A DNA stretch of 64,000 nt from Neoasaia chiangmaiensis (GCF_002005465.1 NZ_CP014691.1:1364001-1428000), one strand, 5' to 3'. Numbered from the stretch's first letter, positions 44,799-54,749 are shown. Notes: generated by a model not told the origin, from the sequence alone. Made by a program: numbers and translations.

Positions 44799-45771
44799 GC
44801 CGCCCCTCCCTGATACGGGGATCGAGCAGTGCATACACACCGTCGATCGCCGCATTGGCCAGGACGACGAATACCGCCGAATACATCACCGTCGCCATGA
44901 TCAACGGAAGATCCAGCGTATTGAGCCCCTGATAGGTCAGGCGTCCGACTCCCGGGAGGGCGAACACCACCTCCGTCAGCAGCGCGCCGCCGCCGACCAG
45001 CTGCGCGAAGTCGAGGCCGAACAAGGAGACATAGCTGAGCCAGGACAGTCTCAGCCCATGCCAGAGCCAGACCCGCGCCGGCCCCGCGCCCTTCGCCCAG
45101 GCCGTGCGGATGGCGTCCTCGCCCATCGCCGCCAGCAACTCGGCACGCAGCACGCGCGAATAAAGCCCGATGAACGACACCGCCAATGTCAGTGCTGGCA
45201 GGAGCAGGGCTCTCGCCCAGTTCCACGGGCTTTCGGCAAACGGCACGTAGCCCAGCGGCGGCACCCAGCGGAACAGCCATGTGTCGTGAAAGCGGTTTTG
45301 CGTCACGAGATTGACAACCTCGCCCAGCCAGAACACCGGGATGGATAGGCCGAGCAGCCCCATCGCCATGAGGAGCCTGTCCAGCCATGTGTCACGCAGC
45401 ATGGCGGACGCGATGCCGATGCCCAGCGAAAGCCCCAGCCAGAACACCGATGCCCATAGCACCAGCGACAGCGTGACGGGGGCCGCCGCCATGACCTCCG
45501 GCACCACGCGTTCGCCATGATCGACGAAGGACGTCAGATCGCGCGAGACGAACAGCTTCTCCATCATGCGCACATACTGAACCGGCAACGGCCGATCGAA
45601 GCCGTATTCCGTCCGCACGCGCGCCATCACCTGCGGACTGGCCCCGCGCCCGGCGATCCGCGCCGTTGGGTCCGCGCCCGGCGTCGCGAAGAAAACCGCG
45701 AAAATCAGGACGGAGATACCGAACAAAACCAGGAGCATCTGCCCCGTGCGGGCCAGGAACGCCTGCATCAT
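44788..45771 (-). CDS. peptide ABC transporter permease (DppB-like)
   Basis: A 327-residue inner-membrane permease with six expected spans: the first at residues 10-30 (MLLVLFGISVLIFAVFFATPG, split), and later ones around 100-120, 135-155, 185-205, 240-265 and 285-310. The EAA-type loop reads VLRAELLAAMGEDAIRTAWAKG and the family's GVGRLTYQG motif follows. The N-terminal part, with ATPGADPTARIAG, is standard for DppB. It overlaps the second permease by 4 bp. Confidence 0.94.
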   Translation of the reverse strand: MMQAFLARTGQMLLVLFGISVLIFAVFFATPGADPTARIAGRGASPQVMARVRTEYGFDRPLPVQYVRMMEKLFVSRDLTSFVDHGERVVPEVMAAAPVTLSLVLWASVFWLGLSLGIGIASAMLRDTWLDRLLMAMGLLGLSIPVFWLGEVVNLVTQNRFHDTWLFRWVPPLGYVPFAESPWNWARALLLPALTLAVSFIGLYSRVLRAELLAAMGEDAIRTAWAKGAGPARVWLWHGLRLSWLSYVSLFGLDFAQLVGGGALLTEVVFALPGVGRLTYQGLNTLDLPLIMATVMYSAVFVVLANAAIDGVYALLDPRIREGRHGR

Positions 45772-46730
45772 GACGCCCGCCCCCGACGCTTCGGATCGAG
45801 CTGGTCACGCAACGCATCGCCCAGCACATTGAGGGCCAGCACCGTCAGCACGATCGCCAGACCCGGCGCAATGGCGACGACGGGGCGCGTATACAACAGA
45901 CCCTCGCCGTCCTGGATAATGCTGCCCCAAGATGCCGCCGGGGCCTGCACGCCCAGGGAAAGGAACGACAACGCGGATTCCGCCAGCAGGCAGAGCGCCG
46001 TCAGCAACGGCGCCAGCACCACCAGCGTCTCGATCAGGTTCGGCACGATCTCGCGCGTCAGAATGCGGAAATGCGAGGCACCCAGCCCGCGTGCCACCAT
46101 GACGAATTCCGCGCGCGACAGGCTCAGGGCCCGTGCGCGCAAGGGCCGCGCGGCATATGGAATATAAACCAGCGCGATGATGACGATGGGAATCAGCAGA
46201 TTATCTGCGGCGATCGTCACCGGACCCAGCCTGAGACCATGCCCGATGGTGACGATCGACAGGGATATCGCCAGCAGATAGACCGGAATCGCCCACAGGA
46301 TGTCCAGAATGCGGCTCAGGACGATATCGACCCAGCCGCCGAAATAGCCCGCGCAGACGCCCACCGCGCCGGCAACCAACAGGCAAAGAACCGCTGCGGA
46401 AAACGAGATCAGCAGCGAGTTACGCCCGCCATACAGCACCCGTGCCGCGACATCCCGTCCCTGCGCATCCGCGCCGAGCGCATAGGGTCCCGGCCGCCAG
46501 TCCGGCCCGACCGGCGTCAGGCCCAGATGGAGCGGATTGTCGTTAGGCTGCATCAGGTCGATCGTCTGGCCATGGCGTATCGTCGTGCCAGCCACATCGG
46601 AGGTGAACGGGTCCACTCCGACCCATCCGGCATAAAGCGGCGCGGCCAGGCTTGCGCCCGCGACCAGCACGAGGGTTGCAAGCGCCAACATCGCGTCCCG
46701 CCGCCGTGCCAGATCGCGCCCCAGTCGCAC
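45768..46730 (-). CDS. peptide ABC transporter permease (DppC-like)
   Basis: A 320-residue inner-membrane permease of the DppC/OppC type. It has an N-terminal span (MLALATLVLVAGASLAAPLYA), a periplasmic part with HLGLTPVGPDWRPGPYALGADAQGRDV (a known block near GTD-xGRD), and an EAA loop ALSLSRAEFVMVARGLGASHFRIL. The chosen GTG at 46730 has GGGAG 5 nt upstream and lies 11 nt past the amidase stop; a TTG at 46748 in the same frame would overlap the amidase gene by 7 bp and add six residues. Confidence 0.92.
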   Translation of the reverse strand: MRLGRDLARRRDAMLALATLVLVAGASLAAPLYAGWVGVDPFTSDVAGTTIRHGQTIDLMQPNDNPLHLGLTPVGPDWRPGPYALGADAQGRDVAARVLYGGRNSLLISFSAAVLCLLVAGAVGVCAGYFGGWVDIVLSRILDILWAIPVYLLAISLSIVTIGHGLRLGPVTIAADNLLIPIVIIALVYIPYAARPLRARALSLSRAEFVMVARGLGASHFRILTREIVPNLIETLVVLAPLLTALCLLAESALSFLSLGVQAPAASWGSIIQDGEGLLYTRPVVAIAPGLAIVLTVLALNVLGDALRDQLDPKRRGRAS

Positions 46731-46741
46731 CCATGCTCCCG

Positions 46742-48181
46742 TCAGCAAGGGGGTTGCGCTCCGTCTTCGAAAGTGCGGGCACCGCTTGGAAATTCAGGCA
46801 TCTCGCACGGCCCCAGCAACTGCCCGATCTGGAGCACCCGCAAATCCGCTCCCGGTCGCCCGACGATCTGCATGCCGGTCGGCAGGCCCGACGGCGCGAA
46901 ACCGCTCGGTACGGACAACACCGGCAGACGCGGCAGCAGATTGAACATCCCCGTCATCGTCGTCTCACGCAGACGTCCTTCCGCATCGGGCGGCGGGCTC
47001 GCATAAGCACCTTCCGCCGGCGGCACGTCCCGGGCCAGTGTCGGACAAAGCAGTGCGTCGTAACGTTCCAGAACCGGCTGCAAGGCATGCGCCATGCGCG
47101 TGCGGACCCATTCGCCCGCGCGCAGTTCCAAAGCGGAAACGCGCCGCCCGATCTCGATCAGCCGCCGCACGTCGGGCGACAGCATTTCCTCGCGTCCGGC
47201 GGCGGCATCGCCGTAGTTGAAGGCCAGCCATACCGCCCATTCGCGATCCCATGTCGCCGTCGCCTCGGCGGGAAATTTCAGCGACACGTCATCCACAATC
47301 ACGCCGCGCGCCCGAAGCCGCTCCGCCGTCGCGCGCAGGTTCTCGGCAATCGCCGGTTCGACCGCATAACATCCAAGATCGACCGAGAGCGCCACGCGAC
47401 AGCCGGCAACAGGCGCCGCCAGCCCTTCCAGGAACGCCACGGGCGGCGGCGCACCGGCGATATCGGCGTTATTCCGCCCCTGCACGACATCCAGAAACAG
47501 CGCCGCATCCCGGCAGGAGCGGGCCAGCGGCCCCCAGTGCGCCAGGGGATCGAAACGATTGGCCGCACCGTCGAACGGCACGCGCCCCCAACTCGGCTTC
47601 AGCCCGATCAGATTGCAGGCACTGGCCGGGATGCGGATCGAACCGCCCATGTCCGAGCCTTCGCCGAGCGGCGCACAGCCAGTCGCCACCGCAACGGCCG
47701 TGCCACCGGAACTGCCGCCTGCGCTGTAATCCGCATTCCAGGGATTGCGCGTCACACCCCAGAGCGGGCTGTCCGTCCGCCCCGACCAGGCAAATTCCGG
47801 CGTGGTCGTCTTGCCGATCACGATCGCCCCCGCCACCTTCAGCCGTGCCGCGATCAATGCATCATGCGTGGCGGCGCGACCGTCGAACAGGCGCGATCCT
47901 TCCGTCCAGACATCGCCTTGTGTCGGCGTCATGTCCTTCAACACGACCGGGACGCCATGCAGCGGCCCGAGCGTCGCGCCGCGTTTCAGCGCCGCCTGGG
48001 CAGCCTGCGCCTCCAGACGTGCGGCATCCTCGCGGATCGATACGAAATGGTTGAGCACATTCTGCATATCCTTGGCGCGGGTCAGCGCCGCATCGACGAG
48101 CGCCGGCCCGTCGATCTCATGTCGCGCAATGCCGTCACGCATCGCCACCGCATCGAAATGAAGCCAGTCAGGACCGGTCAT
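46742..48181 (-). CDS. amidase signature family hydrolase
   Basis: A 479-residue amidase with the Ser-cisSer-Lys triad: Lys in GVPVVLKDMTPTQG, the Gly/Ser-rich signature SAGGSSGGTAVAVATG and the nucleophile Ser in EGSDMGGSIRIPASAC, followed by GLKPSWGRVP. Size and sequence fit GatA-like amino-acid amide/peptide amidases. It lacks a signal peptide, so it acts in the cytoplasm, probably on the product brought in by the linked importer. The ATG overlaps the stop of the binding-protein gene (ATGA). It does not accompany gatB or gatC, so it is not the tRNA amidotransferase. Confidence 0.92.
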   Translation of the reverse strand: MTGPDWLHFDAVAMRDGIARHEIDGPALVDAALTRAKDMQNVLNHFVSIREDAARLEAQAAQAALKRGATLGPLHGVPVVLKDMTPTQGDVWTEGSRLFDGRAATHDALIAARLKVAGAIVIGKTTTPEFAWSGRTDSPLWGVTRNPWNADYSAGGSSGGTAVAVATGCAPLGEGSDMGGSIRIPASACNLIGLKPSWGRVPFDGAANRFDPLAHWGPLARSCRDAALFLDVVQGRNNADIAGAPPPVAFLEGLAAPVAGCRVALSVDLGCYAVEPAIAENLRATAERLRARGVIVDDVSLKFPAEATATWDREWAVWLAFNYGDAAAGREEMLSPDVRRLIEIGRRVSALELRAGEWVRTRMAHALQPVLERYDALLCPTLARDVPPAEGAYASPPPDAEGRLRETTMTGMFNLLPRLPVLSVPSGFAPSGLPTGMQIVGRPGADLRVLQIGQLLGPCEMPEFPSGARTFEDGAQPPC

Positions 48182-49893
48182 TGCACCCACACCTGCGAAA
48201 ACAGCAGCCCGAAGATATGCGTATAGAAATAATTTCCCAGCCGTTTCGACACGAGGATGGTTTCGTATTTCTCGATCATCGGCGCGGCGGGCGATTGCAT
48301 GGCGATCCGCCGGTCCGCCTGTGCCCAAAGATCGGCGCGCTGCGCATCGGAAAGCGTCATGTCCGTCTTGGCGCGATCGATCAGCGCCTGGGTCTGCGCG
48401 TCGCAATAGCCAGGGATATTGATCGAACTGCTGGAACCGGGATGGAAATTTTCGCAGCCGAACAGATCGTCGATAAAATTGGACGGTGACGGATAGTCGG
48501 AAGACCAGTCCTTGATCGAGATCTGCACCCTGTTGCCGCTGTTCTGGATGTAGTCGAACATCACGGCAGGCGCGAGCGGTTTCATGGCCGCCTGATAACC
48601 AAGGCTCTGCAACGTATCGCGCAAGGCGTTGCCCATGGCCTTGTCCACGCTGCGATTGGCCACGATCAGCGTCACCTTCTGCCCCGCCGTGCCGCTTTCA
48701 CGCACCAGTTCGCGCGCGCGTTCCATGTCCGGCGCCCGCCATTCCGGCGCGGGGTGCGCCAGATCGGCGCCCTTCGTGTAGGGGCAGCCGGTCATCCGGC
48801 CTGTCAGTTCCGGCGGCACCATGCCGCAGACAGGCCGGGCAATGGCCGATCCGCCATAGAGAATGGTCATCGCATGCCGGTTGAGCGCGTAATTGACGGC
48901 CTGACGCGCTTTCAGATTGTCGAACGGCGGCAGATGGACGTTCATCGGCGCGAAATAGATCGTCAGATGCGGCTCGATATGGGTCTGCGCCGTATACTGG
49001 CCGCCGATTTCGCCCAGGCGATCCAGCGGGACCGGATCATACTGCCAGTCGATCTGCCCGTTCTCGATCGCCGTCACCGCCGCCTCGTCTGTCATGCCGA
49101 AGCGATAGTCGATCCGGTCGACATAACCGTCCGGCTGCGCATCCTGACTCCACACATGGAAATACGGGTTACGCTCGGCGATCAGACCGCCTTCCGGATC
49201 GTAGGATGCGATACGATAAGGCCCGGTCGTGGGCACCGGCGTATTGCCGACATCGTGATCCGGCGTATCGGCGGGCAGGATGCTGGCATGGGTGAAGGCC
49301 AGCTTCATCAGGAATTCACTGTCCGGCTGGGTCAGATGGAACGTCACCGTGCGTCTGGCCGCATCGCCGATGACCCCTTGCGCCAGCGTGCAATGTCGCG
49401 GGTCGGCCAGACATGCATCCGCCCCCTTGATCGCGCCATAGAACGACCCCGCCGTCGGCGAGCCCACGCGGAAGATGCGGCGCATGGATGCCACGACATC
49501 CTCGACCGTCACCGGTCGGCCGTCGGAGAACCGAATGCCGGGCCGCAGCGTGAACACATAGGTCAGGCCACCATCCTGCGGTGTCGGCAGGCTCTCGGCC
49601 AGATCAGGCACCACCACGTCGCTCGCGGTCCCCCGCGCCTTGCGATAGCCCGTCAGACCATCATACATCACGGCGAACAGGTCGATATACACCGCCGTAT
49701 AATTGATCTGCGGATCGAGCGTGCCGCCGGAGCCGACGGCATTCAGCCGCAACGTGCCGCCACGATGCTCATCCGCCGCCCGAACCGTGGCCGGCAGCGC
49801 CAGCAGCGCCGCCACCAGCATGAGAGAGCGCCGTGAAAACGCGTTCTTCAGGACGGGTGAAATAGGAATAGTCGCCTCGCTCGCTCGATTCAT
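48178..49893 (-). CDS. peptide/nickel-type ABC transporter substrate-binding protein
   Basis: A 571-residue SBP_bac_5 family protein. The signal peptide is KNAFSRRSLMLVAALLALPA up to about TVRA, with an Arg-rich n-region. Family blocks include GGTLRLNAVGSGGTLDPQINY, LAESLPTPQDGGLTYVFTLR and GIRFSDGRPVTVEDVVASM, then TTGPYRIASYDPEG and LPPFDNLKARQAVNYALNR. It captures peptide-like ligands for the linked importer. The ATG at 49893 places 125 bp of the gene inside the upstream hydrolase gene; an ATG at 49821 would shorten overlap but cut the signal peptide. Confidence 0.9.
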   Translation of the reverse strand: MNRASEATIPISPVLKNAFSRRSLMLVAALLALPATVRAADEHRGGTLRLNAVGSGGTLDPQINYTAVYIDLFAVMYDGLTGYRKARGTASDVVVPDLAESLPTPQDGGLTYVFTLRPGIRFSDGRPVTVEDVVASMRRIFRVGSPTAGSFYGAIKGADACLADPRHCTLAQGVIGDAARRTVTFHLTQPDSEFLMKLAFTHASILPADTPDHDVGNTPVPTTGPYRIASYDPEGGLIAERNPYFHVWSQDAQPDGYVDRIDYRFGMTDEAAVTAIENGQIDWQYDPVPLDRLGEIGGQYTAQTHIEPHLTIYFAPMNVHLPPFDNLKARQAVNYALNRHAMTILYGGSAIARPVCGMVPPELTGRMTGCPYTKGADLAHPAPEWRAPDMERARELVRESGTAGQKVTLIVANRSVDKAMGNALRDTLQSLGYQAAMKPLAPAVMFDYIQNSGNRVQISIKDWSSDYPSPSNFIDDLFGCENFHPGSSSSINIPGYCDAQTQALIDRAKTDMTLSDAQRADLWAQADRRIAMQSPAAPMIEKYETILVSKRLGNYFYTHIFGLLFSQVWVQ

Positions 49894-51100
49894 CTGCCGG
49901 ATAGCCGGTGATCGCGAAAACATACGCATCTTTACGCGCCGGGTCATACCAGAGCCCGCTATGCAACGCATAAGCATCGCCCAGATGCCCGCGCAACCCG
50001 CCGCGATAACCGATATAGGGCAGATCGCCCTTGCCACGCGCATCGTGCCAGCCGGTCAGCCAGGCGATCGTCATGCCGTAACGGTTGAACGGCCCGGCGG
50101 TCCCCTCGCCCGTCGTGCCGTTATGGCCGTCGTAGCGCCATGTCGTTCGCTCCATCAGCGCTACCGTCTCCGGTTTGAGTATACGCACGCCGTCCAGTTC
50201 GCCACGCCCGATCAGCAATTGCGCCACGCGTGCCAGATCCGGCATCGAGATGCGCAGCCCCCCTTGCGGCGAGAACAACGTGCCGTTCGTCCCGGGCCGA
50301 TAATGCGTCAACTGCCCTTCCGGCCAGCCGCCCGCCATATCGCCGCCCGCCGTCCGGTCGTCGGTCTCCGGCGTCCAGCCGGCGGCATCGCGATGATAAA
50401 GCGTGGACAGACGTTCCGGATGCGACAACGCATGCACATTGTAGCCACCTGCGATCTTCATCGGGTCCAGGATATGCCGCTGCATGTAACGGTCGAAACG
50501 TTCGCCGCTGACACGCTCGATGATCGTGCCGACCAGCCCGTAACCCAGATTGCAATACTCGAACCACGCGCCGGGCACCTTGTCGCTTCCCTTCGCGAAA
50601 TGATCGCCCGTCGGGCCGGGATGGGCCGCATCGAACATCGCGGAGATCGGCCTGTCGGGCGGCAGCGTGTAGCCCTCCGCATCCCGCAGGCTGGACGTAT
50701 GGTTCAGCAGCATCCGCACGCGGATCGGCTCGTCCGGAAAGGCCGGATTGCGGAGACGGAAGCCGAGGTAATCCGACACGTCCCGATCCAGATCGACCTT
50801 TCCCTGCTCCACGAGTTGCATCAGGCCGATGGTCGTCACGACCTTGGAGACGGAGGCCACGCGAAACAGCGTATCCGGCTGCACCGGCCATGCCCTGCCT
50901 GCCTGACGATGCCGAAAACCGCCGAAAAAACGGTAGCTTTCCTGCCCGTCATGCAGACGGATCGCGGCCAGCCCTTGCAACGGCTGCCCGGCAGACGACG
51001 TCAGGATGGCCGTCATGTCCCGATCGATATCGGGCTTTGCGGCCGGTGCCGCCTGGGCGGCGAAGCTGGCGAATGCCATGATGCCGACAAGTCGTTTCAT
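49769..51100 (-). CDS. exported serine hydrolase of the beta-lactamase/D-peptidase fold
   Basis: A 443-residue protein with a signal peptide (MKRLVGIMAFASFAAQAAPA). The active-site SxxK is S83-V-S-K86 in FRVASVSKVVTT, YxN is WFEYCNLGYG near residue 184, and a C-terminal HSG sits in AYALHSGLWYDP. The family includes class C beta-lactamases, D-aminopeptidases, DD-peptidases and esterases; which of these is not readable. The last 15 residues are Gly/Ala/His-rich (GGGAAGAAGHGSGGG) and lie where the gene overlaps the binding-protein gene. It overlaps the acylase gene by 4 bp. Likely periplasmic. Confidence 0.9.
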   Translation of the reverse strand: MKRLVGIMAFASFAAQAAPAAKPDIDRDMTAILTSSAGQPLQGLAAIRLHDGQESYRFFGGFRHRQAGRAWPVQPDTLFRVASVSKVVTTIGLMQLVEQGKVDLDRDVSDYLGFRLRNPAFPDEPIRVRMLLNHTSSLRDAEGYTLPPDRPISAMFDAAHPGPTGDHFAKGSDKVPGAWFEYCNLGYGLVGTIIERVSGERFDRYMQRHILDPMKIAGGYNVHALSHPERLSTLYHRDAAGWTPETDDRTAGGDMAGGWPEGQLTHYRPGTNGTLFSPQGGLRISMPDLARVAQLLIGRGELDGVRILKPETVALMERTTWRYDGHNGTTGEGTAGPFNRYGMTIAWLTGWHDARGKGDLPYIGYRGGLRGHLGDAYALHSGLWYDPARKDAYVFAITGYPADESSERGDYSYFTRPEERVFTALSHAGGGAAGAAGHGSGGG

Positions 51101-53514
51101 GCGCCGCCCTCCGGCAGTAGTTTCTGTCGTGTGGTGATGTGCGGCGCGATCGCCGGGGCCGAGAACAACATCGGTCGCATCCGTCCGGCCAGCCAGTCCG
51201 GGAGCACATCGTCATAATGCGGCGAGCGCGGATCGTCGCTCTGCCCCGGCAGGTTGAGGTAAAGGGCGTTATCCCACGCCCCAACGTCACACACCATCAG
51301 ATAGCTGGCGCCACCCGTCGCTTCGTATGGGTTGGCGACCTTGCGCGACGCATCGTACCATCGCGCCTGAACGGTATAGGCGTCGCCGCCGCTGGCGAAA
51401 GCGGGACCGCCAACCGGGGGGTAGGCTGCCGCCACCTGCGGCACCCGCGCCAACGAATGGCGGATGGTCACGCTGTGCAACGCACCCCAACGCCATGTCG
51501 CGGCATCCCCGCCCAGCCGGCGCGTCAATTCCGCCTTCGCCGCGCGCAATGCCGCAATCATCAGCATGTCCCGCGCGGCCACCGGGTCGCTTCCCAGCCG
51601 GGCATCCGGTGCCGTCAGAAGCCCCTCGGTCACGGTGACAAAGAGTTCAGGCACCAGATCGCGCAATTTTTCGGGCACGATGCGCTCGTGCAGCGCCCTG
51701 CCCATCTCCGTCCACCACACCTCATAGAGCGCCGCTGCGGCACTGTCGGCCGCCACGTTGCCGTCCCAGCCACGCAGCAGGGCCGTCTCGGCAGCCAGAT
51801 CGGGCGCGTCCGGCACCAGGGCGGCGATTTCGCGCGCCAGACGCGACTGCGTATCGTGCTGCAAGGCCGCGCAATCCGCGACGCTGGTCTTCTCCCGCGC
51901 CGTCAGCACCTGCGCCACGCGCTGATAGCGATAGGGCGGGCTCCATTCGAAGCTGACGCGGTGCGCCGTCTGATCGTAGCCCGGCGGCAGGTTCATCTGG
52001 TTCGAGGACGCGAACCATCCCGGCGCGGGGTCGAGCACATGCGGCAGATCGTCCAGCGTCTGCAACCCGCGCCAGTCGTATCGGCCGTCGCCCGGGGCAG
52101 GCATCAGCCCGTCATGCCCCGAAGCACGGGCTGGCAGGCCGCCCGCCGCCTGCCAGCCGATATGCCCGTCCACGTCGGCGTAAAGGAAGTTCGTCGGGCT
52201 GGTGTGCAACCGCAGCGCTTGACGGAACTCGGTCCAGTCCCGCGCGAGATTGATGCCGATATTCGCCAGCAGGCCATTCGCGCCGGGCGCGAGCCAGGTC
52301 GCAGCGACCGCAACCGCCCGGTGATGTGCGGGATCCTGCGATATGACCGGCCCCTGCGCCGCGAAATGGAGCGTCGCCGTCTGGTCCGGTGCATCCTTGA
52401 CGGCGATTGTCACGGTTCGTGCCACCATCGGCACCCATTCGCCATGGTGGAGATAATGATCGGGCCGCGCCGGATCGGTCCGCAGGACGAACAAATCCTC
52501 CTGATCGATATGGAAGTTGGTGCGTCCCCAGGCGATGCGGTCGTTATGTCCCTGCATGACGCCCGGCATGCCCGGCAATCCGCCGCCGATGACGTCCAGC
52601 CCCGGCGCGGTGAGATGCACGACGTGGCGGGGACCCGGCTGCCCGAAATCCAGGTGGGGGTCGTTCGCCAGAATCGGTCGCCCGGTCGTGGTGCGTCCCG
52701 GCGCGACAACCCAGGCGTTGCTGCCTTCGTTCGCACGACGTTGCACCGGCCGCCCGGCAGCATGCGCCGCACCCGATGGCGGCCCTTTCTGCAACACGCC
52801 GAACCAGCCCAGATCCGCTTCGCTCACCGCATGCACGTCGAGCCCATCGGGCACGCGAAGCGTCCAGGCCGGTTCGAGCGGCCGCATCAACGCGTCCATG
52901 TCCAGCGCGCCACGCGCCGCCAGACGCGCACGACGAATTTCTGCCTTCGTATTGCCTGTGGCCTCCGCCCGCACACGGATCAAATCGCGCAGCTCCCAGC
53001 GCAGGGGGCGATAACCGAAGATATCGAAAATCGGCGGCAACAGGGCCGGGTCGCGTTCGGTCGCATCCAGAAAGGCGTTGATGCCATCCACATAAGCCTG
53101 CGCACAGGCACGCACGCGCGGATCGAGCGCGTCCAGCTCCGCCTCGACATCGCCCTGGAACTGGAAGAGACGGCTGGCGGTATCCGACGGCACGAAAGCC
53201 GCGCCGAACACCGCCGCCAACGCGCCGAGCCCCTGACGATGATCGAAATCGAGCTGCAAGAGTCGATCGCGCGCCGCCACGTAACCGTCACCGAAATAGG
53301 CATCCTCGACGCTGGCCGCGCGGATATGGGGCACGCCGAAACGATCATCGGCAATCTCGATGGACGACCGGACACCCCGCACGCGTCGCACCGGGCCGCC
53401 GGTTGCGCATGCCGTCAGGAGCCCGGCAGCCCCCGCCAGCAGAACATGACGTCGGCGCAGCGATAATGATGAGTTCGATATCAGCACGTTCAACCTTTTA
53501 TCGGTGCGTTTCAT
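51097..53514 (-). CDS. lipoprotein penicillin/N-acyl-homoserine-lactone acylase family (Ntn hydrolase)
   Basis: An 805-residue precursor at the size of penicillin and AHL acylases. The signal peptide ends in a lipobox (LLTACAT), so the enzyme is probably anchored to a membrane facing the periplasm. The N-terminal chain has ADDRFGVPHIRAASVEDAYFGDG. The self-processing site is EGSNAWVV, whose Ser near residue 263 becomes the N-terminal nucleophile of the beta chain. Further blocks are LANDPHLDFGQPGPRHVVHL, GGGLPGMPGVMQGHNDRIAWGRTN, and near the end GGDAYTVQARWYD with SYLMVCDVG. These enzymes cleave an acyl group from amines. It overlaps its neighbours by 4 bp on both sides. Confidence 0.93.
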   Translation of the reverse strand: MKRTDKRLNVLISNSSLSLRRRHVLLAGAAGLLTACATGGPVRRVRGVRSSIEIADDRFGVPHIRAASVEDAYFGDGYVAARDRLLQLDFDHRQGLGALAAVFGAAFVPSDTASRLFQFQGDVEAELDALDPRVRACAQAYVDGINAFLDATERDPALLPPIFDIFGYRPLRWELRDLIRVRAEATGNTKAEIRRARLAARGALDMDALMRPLEPAWTLRVPDGLDVHAVSEADLGWFGVLQKGPPSGAAHAAGRPVQRRANEGSNAWVVAPGRTTTGRPILANDPHLDFGQPGPRHVVHLTAPGLDVIGGGLPGMPGVMQGHNDRIAWGRTNFHIDQEDLFVLRTDPARPDHYLHHGEWVPMVARTVTIAVKDAPDQTATLHFAAQGPVISQDPAHHRAVAVAATWLAPGANGLLANIGINLARDWTEFRQALRLHTSPTNFLYADVDGHIGWQAAGGLPARASGHDGLMPAPGDGRYDWRGLQTLDDLPHVLDPAPGWFASSNQMNLPPGYDQTAHRVSFEWSPPYRYQRVAQVLTAREKTSVADCAALQHDTQSRLAREIAALVPDAPDLAAETALLRGWDGNVAADSAAAALYEVWWTEMGRALHERIVPEKLRDLVPELFVTVTEGLLTAPDARLGSDPVAARDMLMIAALRAAKAELTRRLGGDAATWRWGALHSVTIRHSLARVPQVAAAYPPVGGPAFASGGDAYTVQARWYDASRKVANPYEATGGASYLMVCDVGAWDNALYLNLPGQSDDPRSPHYDDVLPDWLAGRMRPMLFSAPAIAPHITTRQKLLPEGGA

Positions 53515-54749
53515 GAAGGTGCGAAAGCCGCCAGCGGCACGACCGGCCGCGTTCCCGAGGCGATGTCGGCGATCAGTTCGCCACAGGCGGGCGCAAGCGT
53601 GAAGCCCAGGGCACCTTGCCCGGTATTGATGAACATGTTCCGGTATCGTTCCGAGCGCCCGACGATCGGCAATCCCGTCGGGGTCGCCGGGCGGAAACCT
53701 GCCCAGGCTTCCGCATTTTCATAGCGTGACGCCTGCGGAAAGATGTCCTGCGCCAGGGCCTTGAGTTGTGCGATGCGACGCAGGTTGGGCTCGGCGTCCG
53801 CCGCGCCGATATCGACCATCGCCGCCGCGCGCAAACGGGTGCCGATCCGCGCATAGACCACGCGATTGGCGTAATCCGTCACGCTCACCTCCGGCACCGC
53901 GCCATCGGCATCCGGCACCGTCAGGCTGTAGCCCTTCAGCCCATAGATTGGCAGGTCGATCCCGCAGCGACGCAGCAGGGCCGCCGTCTCCAGCCCGGTC
54001 GCCGCCACGACGCCATCCGCCTCGACCGCCATGCCATTGACGTGAACGCCGATGCGATCCCCTTCGGCCACGAAGGACGCATTGCCGCGACGATAGGCAA
54101 AATGCGACATCGCCTCCATACGCGTCAGCAATGCCTGGCAGAACTGCGCGCAATCCGCGACTTCCTCACCCGGCGTATAGATGCCGCCGGCGAAACGCCC
54201 GTGTAACCCGGCCAATGCCGGTTCGATCCCGATGCATTCGCGGTCGTCCAGAACCTGCTGAAGTTCGGGCTGCACAATGTGTTTCGCCGCCGCATTCAGG
54301 GCGCGCCCCTGGCGGTGAATGATCAATTTGCCGGCACGTCGCCAGGCAAACGGTTCAAGTCCTTCGTTGCGCCATTCGCCCAGCGTCGTCTGCGCATGCA
54401 GTGCCAATGTCAGCAACTGTTCGGCATTGCGCCGGTTAGTCTCCGCACGACAGGCGCGAAGGAAAGCAAGGAGCCAGCGCCACTGCCGGAAATCGGCGCG
54501 CAATGTCAGCGCGATCGGCGAATCGGCCCGCCGCATCCATTGCAATGCGGCCAGCGGCACGCCCGCATCCGCAAGCGGGCTGACATAGCGATAGCTGAGC
54601 TGCCCGCCATTGGCGTAGCTCGCCTTGCGCCCCACACCGGCGGCGGCCTCGATCAGCGTAACGGCAAAGCCACGGCGCAAAAGCGCGTAGGCCGTCGACA
54701 AACCGACAACGCCGCCCCCCACAACCACCATCGTTTGTGACGGCTTCAT
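53511..54749 (-). CDS. dadA: DadA-like FAD-dependent D-amino-acid dehydrogenase
   Basis: A 412-residue flavoprotein that oxidises D-amino acids to keto acids and ammonia, feeding electrons to the respiratory chain. The FAD motif is VVGGGVVGLSTAYALLRRG (8-26). DadA-typical blocks follow: ASYANGGQLSYRYVSPLADAG, YGLKGYSLTVP, WAGFRPATPTGLPIVGRS and NTGQGALGFTLAPACGELIADI. It is the first gene of the nine-gene cluster; its stop overlaps the acylase start by 4 bp. A T-N11-A site (54835-54847) and the LysR gene lie just upstream. No alanine racemase gene is adjacent, so use on Ala is only one possibility. Confidence 0.92.
   Translation of the reverse strand: MKPSQTMVVVGGGVVGLSTAYALLRRGFAVTLIEAAAGVGRKASYANGGQLSYRYVSPLADAGVPLAALQWMRRADSPIALTLRADFRQWRWLLAFLRACRAETNRRNAEQLLTLALHAQTTLGEWRNEGLEPFAWRRAGKLIIHRQGRALNAAAKHIVQPELQQVLDDRECIGIEPALAGLHGRFAGGIYTPGEEVADCAQFCQALLTRMEAMSHFAYRRGNASFVAEGDRIGVHVNGMAVEADGVVAATGLETAALLRRCGIDLPIYGLKGYSLTVPDADGAVPEVSVTDYANRVVYARIGTRLRAAAMVDIGAADAEPNLRRIAQLKALAQDIFPQASRYENAEAWAGFRPATPTGLPIVGRSERYRNMFINTGQGALGFTLAPACGELIADIASGTRPVVPLAAFAPS

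Noticed and set aside
51139-53466. Long plus-strand frame of about 775 codons opposite the acylase gene
   Set aside because: Arg/His/Pro-rich composition with no domain; a shadow of the minus-strand acylase, which has a complete set of motifs.
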